Shown here in pieces: positions 41,794-50,017 of a stretch of DNA of 64,000 bases. Each line of letters opens with the position of its first letter. Position 1 is the first letter of the stretch. Position numbers and translations under genes: made by a program. Below the pieces are notes generated by a model. It saw nothing but the letters and a program-made list of their open reading frames with translations. It did not search any database and was not told the DNA's origin. The stretch comes from Myxococcota bacterium (lineage in GTDB: Bacteria; Myxococcota_A; UBA796; UBA2385), in contig JAKLKF010000003.1 in the NCBI GenBank assembly GCA_023150805.1, forward strand, positions 52,722-116,721, written 5' to 3'.

Positions 41794-44700
41794 ATGCCGA
41801 TTGAGCGCGAATGGTCCAAGATCGGTAGCGGCGGCGCCTTTGAGGGGCTGGTCACCACGATCATCTACTTCGAGGATCCGACAGCCTCCCTGTTTGGTCG
41901 CGCCGGCGCCGATGGGGGTCAAGACGCCCGTTCGGGTGACGGCACCCTCGTCTATCAGATGAAGCACCACGTGGCCGCAACGCCGTCTAAGGCGATCTCG
42001 GACGCCAAGGCTGAGGCCACAAAGATCAAGGAGTACCGACACCCTGCGCATGGTCGGTACGCGGAGTGGTCCGCCGTCAAGAAGTGGCGGCTGGTTACGA
42101 ACGCCAGTTTCAATCCGGCAGACCAACAGCGCTGGGATACCGAGGTCGTTCCAGCATTCCAGGCATTGGGGCTCGAAGCGTCGCTGTGGGAGCTAGCAAC
42201 GCTCGAAGCGCTACTGGCGAAGCATCCGGAAGTCGATCGCGCGTTCTTCGGCGGCGAGAACCGGGTCTTCCTTACGTTGCCCGAGGTTCGGGGGCGTCCC
42301 TCGTTCGAACCGGAGTTCATCGCAAGAGGCGCGGCGGCTGGGTTTGAGGGGCGCGCTGGCGAAATCGCCAAGGTTCTGGACTTCGCGAATGGGACGCAAG
42401 CGTTCCTCGTGGTGCACGGACCGGGAGGGATCGGGAAGACTCGCCTGTTGCTCGAAGCGGGAGAACTTCTCTCTCGATCCGCTTGGCAGGTCCTCTGGGC
42501 GAACACCTCAACCATGGAGTCGAGCGGGTCGTGGTACGAGGGTATCGTCCCTGGCCGCAAGACCCTGGTCATCGTTGACGAACCTGAATCGGAGCAGGTG
42601 CTGCGCCAGCTCGTCGAGCAGGTCGGCAGTGCCGGCGGCGCGCTCGACTGGAAGATCGCGGTCTCCGTGCGCACCCCAAAGGACCCGGTCCTTCGGTTTC
42701 TGAGTGGACCGAAGGTCAAGACGCAGGTCCAGAACCTCGCAATCGGCGCGCTTCCTCGCGACGCGTCCATTGAGATGTGCAAGACACTTCTTTCGACGGG
42801 TCCACTGTCGCCCACTGCGCCCGAGGCACTGGCCCGTGTGGCCACCGAACTCGCAAGACGGTTTGACGATCACCCGGTTTGGCTTGCACTGGCGGTACAT
42901 GTCCTTGAGCAGGCTGGGGATCTCGGTGGAGTTCCAGACACGGCTGAAGATCTGGCAGAGCTTTACCTGACCGAGATCGTCGAGTCCCAGAACGAATTCG
43001 ACCTCGACAAGCTCGTCAATCTGTTGCGGTGGATTGCGCTACTCGGCACCGCCAATCTCGAAGACAAGGCTGCGCTTGCGACGCTGGCGGCAGCGGCTGA
43101 GTTTGGTACGGAAACAGCAGTTCGTGCGGCGATCGCACGGCTGATCAAGCGACGCGCGCTCACCTCACGAGGCGCGCGCGGTCGTCTCGTCGAACTCAAG
43201 CCGGACGTGCTCCGAGACCACGTGCTGCGGCGCTGGCTCACGGTGGACATCGGTACCGACCAACCCGCGGCAGTCCCGTCCGACGCGGCGTCAGCACTCA
43301 CCGACATCGTCGCGAACGGCATCAAGTCGGGTAGTCTCACGCGGCAGGGGCAAGCGGTGCTGGTGGCTCTCACAAGGACCGAAGCGATCCTCGCGCACAG
43401 TGCCGCCCCGGTGGACATCCTCACCGAGCTCTTTCACGCTCTAGAGGAGGGTCTGCAGGAGACCACCGCGAGCGCGCGCATCCTCCTAGCGGAGACTCTG
43501 ACGACGGTTGCTGAACTGCGTCCAAGTGAGGTCGTAAACCTCTCGCGCATGATCCGGACCGCCATGGCTCCGACTGAAGTGATCAAGACCTACTTCGGTG
43601 AACGGCAAGTCACCCACGAAGACGTCGTCTTGGAGCTCGCGTGGCCGGTGTTCCACGCCGCCATGGGCGCCAGAACGCCAGAATGCCGTGCCGACGTGAT
43701 GCGAGAACTCGTGACCCTGGTCGAACTCGAGGCCGAGATCGGAAGCGAGCGCACGCGCGGGCTTCCGAATGACGGGAAGCGAGCGGGCCAGCTCGTTGGC
43801 AGGGTCCTTGAAGGAGGCCCCGACTTCTGGGCACCCTTCGACGACGCTGCTGAACAGCTCTGCCTCGAACTCCTCGGCTCGATTCGCGATCATGAAGCCG
43901 CCCCCGCGCGCATCAGCTTGTTGAAGGCGCTTCTACAGCCCGCTACGGCCGTGGAGCGCCACGAGATTCGTTCGGAAGGGCATTCCATTCAGATTCACAA
44001 CTACATCATCCTGCCTGGCAACCCCGCTTGGGCGGTTCGCGAAAGAGTCTTGAAGGAGATCTGCAGCCTGCTGCAGCGCGAAGAGACTCCACTCCGGAAC
44101 CGAGCAGTACTCTGGGAGGTGTTGGCCGAGGCCCACAGCAGCCTCGGACGTGCGGCGTCGAACATCCCTGAAGGGCAAGCAAATCCATTGCTGGACCGAT
44201 CAATGGATGACCTCGGGTGGGCGTATTCAACCCTGTCCGCGAGAAGCGCTCCGCTCGCGGAGCTCACCGCGGCGCGCATGCTATGGGACTGGCACCGGCG
44301 TTTCGACACTGGCTCTGCGAAGGATGTCGCTGAACGTCTAGAAGAGATCTACGCGGCGAACGACCTTGCTGCGGAGTTCGCGCCACTGACCAGTCACGAT
44401 GACTGGGAGGAGCGTGCACCACGCGCTCTGGCGAAGGCCGAACAACTTGCAGCCGGCGGAGAGGCCGGGATTCATGAGTTCGTCACGAGGGCTGTTCGGT
44501 TCCTAGGAACGGCCGATCGGATTCAAGACGTCCTGCACGTCGCCCATGACCTCGGACGCACGGCCCCTCCTGGCGGGCCGGCGGTCTCCTACAGTGTGAA
44601 TGTACTCCGGAACGACGCCGGACCCGCTTACCACGCCTTCGCGGCGGTAATATTGTCGCGACACGCATGGGCCATGCGGACAGCCGATGCGACGAACGTG

Positions 44701-45777
44701 GCGCAGGCGGTGGCAGGGTGGGTAGACGCTTGCGCGAGGGACGACCTGAGAGTCCTCGTCCTCCGACGCATATATGGTTTCGTGCCCGTTCCGAACTGGG
44801 CTCGCGAGCCTACTCCAGCGGAGGTTCTCCAACTCTACGGGTTCATGGAGCTGTTCCTGAGGTCGGGTGCGGGAGCCGCGTTCCTGGAAGCGATCGGGTG
44901 GACCTTCCGTTTCGATTGGGACCGCTGGAAGGCACTCGCGGAGGCCACGCTCGGGCGATTGCCTGCCGATCAGGTCGGATGGGCAACCCACGCACTCGTC
45001 GAGTCGGTGTACTGGGGCACGCGGGACACCCCGGATCCGCTCCCGGACGACATGGGACGATGGGTGTTGGACCGCCTCCTCGCGACACCGGATCTGGGCC
45101 GTGGGGGTATGCTCGGTCATCACCTGACAGAGATCATGAAGAGAACTGCCGCTCCGGACGTCGCGTGGTTCGTTCGCTCGGTCCAGCGGGGTGCCAACTA
45201 CGAGGCACTCGCGCCGGCGGGGCGTAGCCCTGGGCTGAGCAGTTTCGTGCGACCGATCGCTGCCACGGACAGCGGCGACGCGGCGGCGGTGGAGGCCGTG
45301 GCCGCGCTGGTGGACTTTGCCCTCGGTGACGGCAAAATCGGATACCACCTTCCGCGAATCATCGCGAAGCTCGATCCTGCGGGGGTGCTGGCGCCGGGTG
45401 CCGTTGTCCAGCGGCTGATGGAGCGTCGTGGCAACACCGATGCGGTGTGGCGACTCGCTCGGATTGCAGGCGGATACCCGCTGAATGGCAGACCATGGCG
45501 CCGCATCGCGCAGGCCGTGGTGCCGCTCGCCGTGGGGTTTCCCGAGAAGGAACGTCGGTCTCTGTTTCGTGCTCTCTTGGATACCGGTGGGATGACCTAC
45601 TCGGCCAACGTCGGGGAGGTACCACAGGTCTACATTGACCGGGCGCAAACTGCTCGTGAGAGCCGAGACGGGGAGTCAGATGCAGATCTGATGCCGTTCT
45701 GGAAGTGGTTGGTCGAGGTCACCGAGGCTGACCTCGCGGACGAGGTCGAGCGTGCCAAGGAGGACCGGGGAGAATGA
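41794..45777 (+). CDS. STAND-type NTPase with N-terminal Mrr-like nuclease domain (Avs-like)
   Basis: The 1327-residue protein starts at the ATG behind CCGGAG. Residues 1-160 contain a PD-(D/E)xK pattern of the Mrr type: GADGGQD (D44) then YQMK (Q55, K57). A P-loop NTPase follows with Walker A GPGGIGKT (209-216) and Walker B LVIVDEP (258-264), typical of STAND signalling ATPases. The remaining ~900 residues are a long alpha-helical repeat-like sensor, not clear TPRs. This order (nuclease, STAND, helical sensor) is that of Avs antiphage sensors. The sequence has a clearly higher A/T share than hsdR. It overlaps the HEPN gene by ATGA. Confidence 0.82.
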   Translation: MPIEREWSKIGSGGAFEGLVTTIIYFEDPTASLFGRAGADGGQDARSGDGTLVYQMKHHVAATPSKAISDAKAEATKIKEYRHPAHGRYAEWSAVKKWRLVTNASFNPADQQRWDTEVVPAFQALGLEASLWELATLEALLAKHPEVDRAFFGGENRVFLTLPEVRGRPSFEPEFIARGAAAGFEGRAGEIAKVLDFANGTQAFLVVHGPGGIGKTRLLLEAGELLSRSAWQVLWANTSTMESSGSWYEGIVPGRKTLVIVDEPESEQVLRQLVEQVGSAGGALDWKIAVSVRTPKDPVLRFLSGPKVKTQVQNLAIGALPRDASIEMCKTLLSTGPLSPTAPEALARVATELARRFDDHPVWLALAVHVLEQAGDLGGVPDTAEDLAELYLTEIVESQNEFDLDKLVNLLRWIALLGTANLEDKAALATLAAAAEFGTETAVRAAIARLIKRRALTSRGARGRLVELKPDVLRDHVLRRWLTVDIGTDQPAAVPSDAASALTDIVANGIKSGSLTRQGQAVLVALTRTEAILAHSAAPVDILTELFHALEEGLQETTASARILLAETLTTVAELRPSEVVNLSRMIRTAMAPTEVIKTYFGERQVTHEDVVLELAWPVFHAAMGARTPECRADVMRELVTLVELEAEIGSERTRGLPNDGKRAGQLVGRVLEGGPDFWAPFDDAAEQLCLELLGSIRDHEAAPARISLLKALLQPATAVERHEIRSEGHSIQIHNYIILPGNPAWAVRERVLKEICSLLQREETPLRNRAVLWEVLAEAHSSLGRAASNIPEGQANPLLDRSMDDLGWAYSTLSARSAPLAELTAARMLWDWHRRFDTGSAKDVAERLEEIYAANDLAAEFAPLTSHDDWEERAPRALAKAEQLAAGGEAGIHEFVTRAVRFLGTADRIQDVLHVAHDLGRTAPPGGPAVSYSVNVLRNDAGPAYHAFAAVILSRHAWAMRTADATNVAQAVAGWVDACARDDLRVLVLRRIYGFVPVPNWAREPTPAEVLQLYGFMELFLRSGAGAAFLEAIGWTFRFDWDRWKALAEATLGRLPADQVGWATHALVESVYWGTRDTPDPLPDDMGRWVLDRLLATPDLGRGGMLGHHLTEIMKRTAAPDVAWFVRSVQRGANYEALAPAGRSPGLSSFVRPIAATDSGDAAAVEAVAALVDFALGDGKIGYHLPRIIAKLDPAGVLAPGAVVQRLMERRGNTDAVWRLARIAGGYPLNGRPWRRIAQAVVPLAVGFPEKERRSLFRALLDTGGMTYSANVGEVPQVYIDRAQTARESRDGESDADLMPFWKWLVEVTEADLADEVERAKEDRGE

Positions 45778-46574
45778 CCGCTGACACGCTGCGAGGGCGT
45801 CTCCAAGGTTCAGCCGCCCGACTCGATGCGATTTCGACTTTGCTCGGAACCCGGACCGGCAAGCTTGTAGGTACTGCAGGCGCGCTGTTCGAGGAGGCGG
45901 CGAGCGGTGCCGCAGGTCTACGCGGTGCAGAGGGCCTCCTGGCGCACAGGGAGGCCTGCTGGAACGCGCTTGTGGCCGTCAGGGACGGTTCGGACGCCTC
46001 CACAGATCGCTCACGGCTGAATGGCCACGAGATGAACTTCGAGTACGCGAGATATCTGACTACGCAGGCCTATCTTGCATCTCATTGGTCGCTGGCCGAT
46101 CAGATTACGCGCGCGGCGGGCCGCATCCTCTGTACGGAAGGGCCTGTAAAGAACGCAGCAAAGACGCCAAACCTGTGGCAGCACTTCATGAAGAACGGAG
46201 AGTCGGCGCCGTGGCTGACTGTACACGTGCTGAAGGAGTGCTACGGATGGCCGATCGGTGTGTCGTACATCGTGCGGAATCATTTCACGCACGAGGGCGG
46301 AGTTGGTGATGGCTGGGGATTCTTCGAGAGCAGCGCCGTGGCGGACGGCTTCATCGTATCAGACAACGCTTGGCGGTACCTGATCGACAAGGCGAAGAAG
46401 GAGTACAAGGTTCGCCCCGAGCAGGCGCGGTGCGCCAGCATCGATCCCATGGGTAAGCGGAAGCTCGACGAGATTCTGGCGTTGTGCCACGCCGAGATGG
46501 ACGACGCCTTGGGCGTCTTGATACTGTCTGCGTCGGCCCTGGCAGAGGCTTACGCGGGTGTCCTTCACGAGTAG
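45774..46574 (+). CDS. HEPN-motif protein, partner of the STAND NTPase
   Basis: The 266-residue all-helical protein contains RNHFTH (168-173), an exact RNxxxH of HEPN ribonucleases, in a helix-turn (YIVRNHFTHEGG). No membrane segment or signal is seen. The ATG overlaps the stop of the STAND gene, so production is coupled. An RNA-cleaving effector or a regulator of the STAND sensor is inferred. HEPN proteins usually act as dimers, and this one may be activated by or bind the NTPase. A known defence-system match is not recognised. Confidence 0.75.
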   Translation: MTADTLRGRLQGSAARLDAISTLLGTRTGKLVGTAGALFEEAASGAAGLRGAEGLLAHREACWNALVAVRDGSDASTDRSRLNGHEMNFEYARYLTTQAYLASHWSLADQITRAAGRILCTEGPVKNAAKTPNLWQHFMKNGESAPWLTVHVLKECYGWPIGVSYIVRNHFTHEGGVGDGWGFFESSAVADGFIVSDNAWRYLIDKAKKEYKVRPEQARCASIDPMGKRKLDEILALCHAEMDDALGVLILSASALAEAYAGVLHE

Positions 46575-46601
46575 GGGGCTGGCGTGTGCGGTCGTCGTGG
46601 A

Positions 46602-46805
46602 TCACTCGCCCCTGGTGCACATCTTCAACTTCCTCAACGCGATGCTAACCGCCGCCGTCGGCACCCCCTCGCCCCGAGCCAGCTCGCTCTGGTTCCGGTA
46701 GACCTCGTCGTCCAACATCCGCCGCCACTCCCGAGCCCTCCACCCGACTGGCCTCCGCTCCTTCTTCTCGCCGATTTCATCGCTCAAACGCCGCTTGCGA
46801 ACCAA
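46602..46805 (-). pseudogene. HTH-domain remnant or small HTH protein beside the right repeat
   Basis: On the minus strand a frame of about 67 codons (TTG at 46805 to TGA at 46602) contains EWRRMLDDEVYRNQSELARGEGVPTAAVSIALRKLK, a helix-turn-helix like the DNA-binding segment found with site-specific recombinases. The frame continues upstream only into the 136-bp repeat, with no good start or ribosome binding site. It may be the remains of the island's lost recombination module. The remaining bases between 46575 and 46860 hold no other gene. Confidence 0.4.
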
Positions 46806-46860
46806 CGCGAACGAGGTCCGACAAGCTCTCGCTACACAAGCCCCAGGGGCGCCACTGCAC

Positions 46861-46996
46861 AGGCGCAGCCGAGGAGCGGGCGGCCCCAGCGGCCGCCGCA
46901 GGCGGACGCGCCCGGACCGCCGGAGGCGGGACGGGGCTGGATGGGCAGCGTCGTCGGCCGCAGGCCGGCGGCGCGCACGGTCCAGCAGGGGGCGCC
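46861..46996. repeat. 136-bp direct repeat, right copy (attR)
   Basis: This copy is the partner of 30357-30492 (constant offset 16504, one mismatch). It ends in GTCCAGCAGGGGGCGCC, then CCCGATCC follows, close to the CGATCC after the tRNA copy, as expected if the flanking DNA was once joined to the tRNA. It marks the right end of the island. The vapC gene ends 38 bp beyond. Confidence 0.85.
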
Positions 46997-47034
46997 CCCG
47001 ATCCCCCACCCCCACACACCACGACCCGCCGCCC

Positions 47035-47448
47035 TCACCCCCCCTCGAACGGGTTGTACACCTTCACCCCAGTCCCCGCGACATCGCCCACGTTGCGCGT
47101 CACCAGCGTCAGGCCATGAACGATGGCCGTCGCGGCCAGCAGCGTGTCCACCGTGGGGCGCGGATCCGGCACGTTCAGGCGCCCCCACACCTCGGCGACC
47201 CGGCCATCGATCGGCAGGATGCGCGACGCGAAGCTGCCGAGCAGGCCCTGCAGCCAGACCTCGAGCTGCCGCGCGGTGACCTCGTCCTTGCGACGCTTGA
47301 GCTCGATGCCCCGACGGATCTCGCCCACGGTCAGCACACTGAGCCACACATCGCCCTGTCGGCGACCAGCCCACCGAAGCACGCCCGGATCACCGCGCGG
47401 GCCCTTCCGGATCTCGGAGATGACGTTGGTGTCGAGGAGCCAGCTCAC
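47035..47448 (-). CDS. vapC: PIN-domain toxin, VapC type
   Basis: The 137-residue protein has the PIN acidic residues in place: LLDTNVISE (Asp near the N-terminus), VGEIRRGIE (Glu), and PTVDTLLAATA with TRNVGDVAG (last Asp residues). VapC toxins cut tRNA or rRNA. The GTG start (47448) overlaps the antitoxin stop as GTGA. It lies just outside the right repeat of the island and may stabilise the region. Confidence 0.92.
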   Translation of the reverse strand: MSWLLDTNVISEIRKGPRGDPGVLRWAGRRQGDVWLSVLTVGEIRRGIELKRRKDEVTARQLEVWLQGLLGSFASRILPIDGRVAEVWGRLNVPDPRPTVDTLLAATAIVHGLTLVTRNVGDVAGTGVKVYNPFEGG

Positions 47449-47678
47449 AGCTCCACGTCCCGGGGGAGGTCCCGCTGACGCGCGAGGGTCTCGTCGTCGC
47501 CGGGGTCGGGCATCGCGGCCAGCCAGTCCCACAGCGACTTCCCGGCAGCCGGCCCGTGGAGCGCCTCGTACAGGATGGCGCGGTGCTCGGCCTCCGCCGA
47601 GCGGCCATGGGCCGCAGCCCGAGCCTTGAGCGCCTCCACCAGATCCTCGTCGAGGTTGCGCACGATGAGCTGGGCCAT
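47445..47678 (-). CDS. vapB: FitA/VapB-type antitoxin, ribbon-helix-helix
   Basis: The 77-residue protein has an N-terminal RHH DNA-binding unit (AQLIVRNLDEDLVEALKARAAAHGRSAEAEHRAIL, FitA type) and a C-terminal toxin-binding tail. The ATG at 47678 was chosen because GGAGG lies 6 nt upstream; a second in-frame ATG at 47690 is inside that leader and less likely. Together with VapC it binds the palindrome over its own -10. Confidence 0.9.
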   Translation of the reverse strand: MAQLIVRNLDEDLVEALKARAAAHGRSAEAEHRAILYEALHGPAAGKSLWDWLAAMPDPGDDETLARQRDLPRDVEL

Positions 47679-47690
47679 TTCGACCTCCAT

Positions 47691-47725
47691 GCTATCACGA
47701 TAGCGTCAAGGCCCTGGCCCGTCAA
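47691..47725 (-). promoter_or_regulatory. vapBC promoter with overlapping operator
   Basis: On the minus strand TTGACG (47725-47720), 17 nt, then TATCGT (47702-47697). A perfect palindrome GCTATC-AC-GATAGC (47691-47704) covers the -10 and transcription start. This is the classic autorepression layout for VapB/FitA antitoxins. Confidence 0.75.
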
Positions 47726-47866
47726 TGGCGCTTCCCTTGCCCTGCGACCACCGCGCCCTCCCCCCACGACCCGCCTCGCCCGCCGCCCCGGGCGACCCGC
47801 TCGCCCCCATCGGCCCGCCGCGACCAGCGTTAGCAGCCCTGGTCAAGGAGGTGTCGGCTGGCGCTG

Positions 47867-48556
47867 GTGGAACCCCTGGTCTGGAGCGTCGGCGGCACGG
47901 GCACGGCCCTGCGCTCCTGCACGCGCCACGACGACGACGGGGTCTTCGAGGCCACGAAGTGGGTGACCCTGCTGTACATGCCGGTCCTGCCCCTGCACCG
48001 GGCGCGGTACCGCCTGGTCGAGCGGCGCCGCTCCTTTCCCGGCTGGCAGTCGCTGGTCCTCGAACGGGTCGCGGGGCTCGACCTCGGGCTGCCGGGCGTG
48101 CTGCGCACCTACGTCCTGGCCTGGGTGGTGGTGCCCGTCGCGTTCTTCCTTCCCACGGCCGTGCTCGGCCTGCCCGGCGTCCTGGCGGGCCGCCCCGCGC
48201 TGGCGGCGGCGGGCGCCGTGCTGTCGTCGTTGTGGATGGGCCCCTTCGGCCTCGGCGTCCTGCTGTGGACGCTGGGCCTGCCCTGGCCCCGCAACCCGCC
48301 GCGCGGGACAGGGACCGCGTTGCTGCTGGAGCTGCGGCGGACAGCGCCGGGGACGGGGGCCGCCGTCGCGGTCGCGTTCGTGCTCCTGGGTGGTGCGTGC
48401 GGGCTGCTGCGCGTGGTCATCGACGGTGTCAACGGGCTCGGCTTGCGCCAGGCCTTGCAGGGCGGGGCGGAGAACGCGGCCTTCTTCCTGGTGCTGTGCT
48501 TGCTGGTCGGCCCAGGACTGTGGCTGTCGCGAGCCTGGCGCGCCGTCCGGGGCTGA
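47867..48556 (+). CDS. Polytopic membrane protein of unknown function
   Basis: The 229-residue protein has about four transmembrane helices (VLRTYVLAWVVVPVAFFLPTA, LAAAGAVLSSLWMGPFGLGVLLW, VAVAFVLLGGACGLL, FFLVLCLLVGPGLWL) after a soluble N-terminal part. No family is recognised. The GTG at 47867 lies about 16 nt after AGGAG, so the start is uncertain. A MAPEG remnant follows in another frame; the last helix here could be part of a once longer gene. The 160 bp before it hold only the vapBC control region and otherwise nothing clear. Confidence 0.55.
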   Translation: MEPLVWSVGGTGTALRSCTRHDDDGVFEATKWVTLLYMPVLPLHRARYRLVERRRSFPGWQSLVLERVAGLDLGLPGVLRTYVLAWVVVPVAFFLPTAVLGLPGVLAGRPALAAAGAVLSSLWMGPFGLGVLLWTLGLPWPRNPPRGTGTALLLELRRTAPGTGAAVAVAFVLLGGACGLLRVVIDGVNGLGLRQALQGGAENAAFFLVLCLLVGPGLWLSRAWRAVRG

Positions 48557-48911
48557 GCGCGGCCACGATCGCCTGCGCCGCGAGTACGCCGCCCGTGGCC
48601 AGGTCTTCGACCGGTACCGCTCGGCCGACCCCGAGATGCTCAAGGCCGACCGGGCCGTGCAGAACACCCACGAGCAGATGGTGCCCTTCCTGGCGTCGCT
48701 GTGGATGTACGCGCTGGTCGTCTCGCCCGGCGGGGCCGCCGTCCTCGGCGGCGCCTGTGTCCTGCTGCGCGCGGTCTAACCGCTCCTGCTCGGCGCGCGC
48801 ATCGAGCAGGTGCAACCCCGGCGCGTCGCCTTCGTGACCTCTCCCTGCTACGCCATCGTCGGCTGGATGAGCGCCCGCTCGGTGGCCGGGGTGTGGTCGG
48901 CCGGCGGCTGA
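48557..48911 (+). pseudogene. MAPEG-family membrane protein remnant with in-frame stop
   Basis: A frame encodes HDRLRREYAARGQVFDRYRS.. then ADRAVQNTHEQMVPFLASLWMY.. and VLLRAV, the MAPEG pattern (RAVQNxxE..P..L). At 48777-48779 a TAA interrupts it, and the same frame continues with PLLLGARIEQVQPRRVAFVTSPCYAIVGWMSARS to a TGA at 48909-48911. One base change (TAC to TAA) at the usual Tyr of this motif explains it. The first transmembrane helix has no clear start. It is most likely inactive. Confidence 0.6.
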
Positions 48912-48980
48912 TCGCCGCCCCTCGCTCCTCCGTCCCCCCCCCTCGCCTGCGTTACGCCCCCCTCAGCCCAGGGAGGCACG

Positions 48981-49967
48981 ATGATCGACACCCGCAAGCT
49001 CGGGCAGGACGGCGTCCAGGTGGGCGCCATCGCGCTCGGCGCCATGGCCTTCGCCGGCTGGTACGGCGCCAGCGACGACGAGGCCGGCGTGCGCGCGATC
49101 CAGCGCGCGATCGACGAGGGCATCACGCTGATCGACACGGCCGAGGTCTACGGCCAGGGCAGGAGCGAGGCGCTGGTCGGCCGCGCGGTCCGCGACCGGC
49201 GCGATCGGGCCGTCGTGGCGACCAAGGCCAGCGCGGGCAGCCCCGCCTACCTGCACCAGGCGATCGACCGCAGCCTGAAGCACCTGGGCCTCGACCACGT
49301 CGACCTGTACTACCTGCACCGCGTGGACGCCGCGGTCCCCATCGAGGACTCGGTCGGCGCGATGGCCGAGCTGGTCCAGGCCGGGAAGGTCCGCGCCATC
49401 GGCCTCTCCGAGGCCGGTCCCCAGACGATCCGCCGCGCGCACGCCACCCACCCCATCGCCGCCCTGCAGACCGAGTACTCCCTGCTGCAGCGCGATCCCG
49501 AGCGGGACCTCTTCCCCATCACCCGCGCGCTCGGCGTCACCTTCGTCGCCTACTCGCCGCTGCACCGGGGGCTGCTGACCGGGCGGATCCGGACCTCCGC
49601 CGACCTGCCCGCCCACGACTGGCGCGGGCAGGTCCCACGCTTCCAGGGGGACAACCTGGCGGCCAACGTCGCCCGCCTGGGGCCGCTCGAGGCGCTGGCC
49701 ACCCGCAAGGGCGCCTCCATGTCCTCGGTCGCGCTCGCGTGGATCCTGCGCAAGGGCCAGGACCTGGTGCCCCTGGTCGGGATCGGCCGCCCCGAGAACG
49801 TCGACCGCAACCTGCAGGCCCTGCAGGTGCAGCTCGACGAGACCGACATGGCCCTGCTCGACGACGCCTTCCCGATCGGCTGCGCCGCCGGGGCCCGCTA
49901 CCCGGAGGCGGCCATGGCGTCGCTCGGCCGCGAGGCACCCCTGCCCGGCGCGCCCGCCGGCGGGTGA
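48981..49967 (+). CDS. Aldo/keto reductase
   Basis: The 328-residue TIM-barrel enzyme has the AKR catalytic set: DTAEVYG (Asp, Tyr), VATKAS (Lys) and YYLHRVD (His), and the NADPH-binding [13 protein letters not shown] near the C-terminus. It reduces an aldehyde or ketone; the substrate is not known. GGGAGG precedes the ATG. A TTACGCC element upstream resembles the -10 elements noted elsewhere. Confidence 0.92.
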   Translation: MIDTRKLGQDGVQVGAIALGAMAFAGWYGASDDEAGVRAIQRAIDEGITLIDTAEVYGQGRSEALVGRAVRDRRDRAVVATKASAGSPAYLHQAIDRSLKHLGLDHVDLYYLHRVDAAVPIEDSVGAMAELVQAGKVRAIGLSEAGPQTIRRAHATHPIAALQTEYSLLQRDPERDLFPITRALGVTFVAYSPLHRGLLTGRIRTSADLPAHDWRGQVPRFQGDNLAANVARLGPLEALATRKGASMSSVALAWILRKGQDLVPLVGIGRPENVDRNLQALQVQLDETDMALLDDAFPIGCAAGARYPEAAMASLGREAPLPGAPAGG

Positions 49968-50017
49968 CCCCCAGCCTGGGCCGCCTGGATGTCCGATCGC
50001 ACCCGCCTCGGGACCCC

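Larger units (their letters stand above)
30350..46996. mobile_element. Integrated defence island at tRNA-Arg
   Basis: The segment is framed by the tRNA 3' end and the third copy of its 17-bp core, with 136-bp direct repeats at both ends. All cargo is defence or regulatory in type: LRAT-like/XRE pair, type I R-M with two embedded genes, STAND-HEPN pair. Base composition differs from both flanks and from gene to gene. No complete integrase or transposase is present, so the island was probably mobilised in trans or has lost its recombinase. Recombination between the 136-bp repeats would release a 16504-bp circle. Confidence 0.75.

Noticed and set aside
46602..47015. 137-residue frame through the right repeat as a full gene
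   Set aside because: The first half is repeat DNA read as Arg/Pro-rich sequence; only the last ~67 codons look protein-like (HTH).
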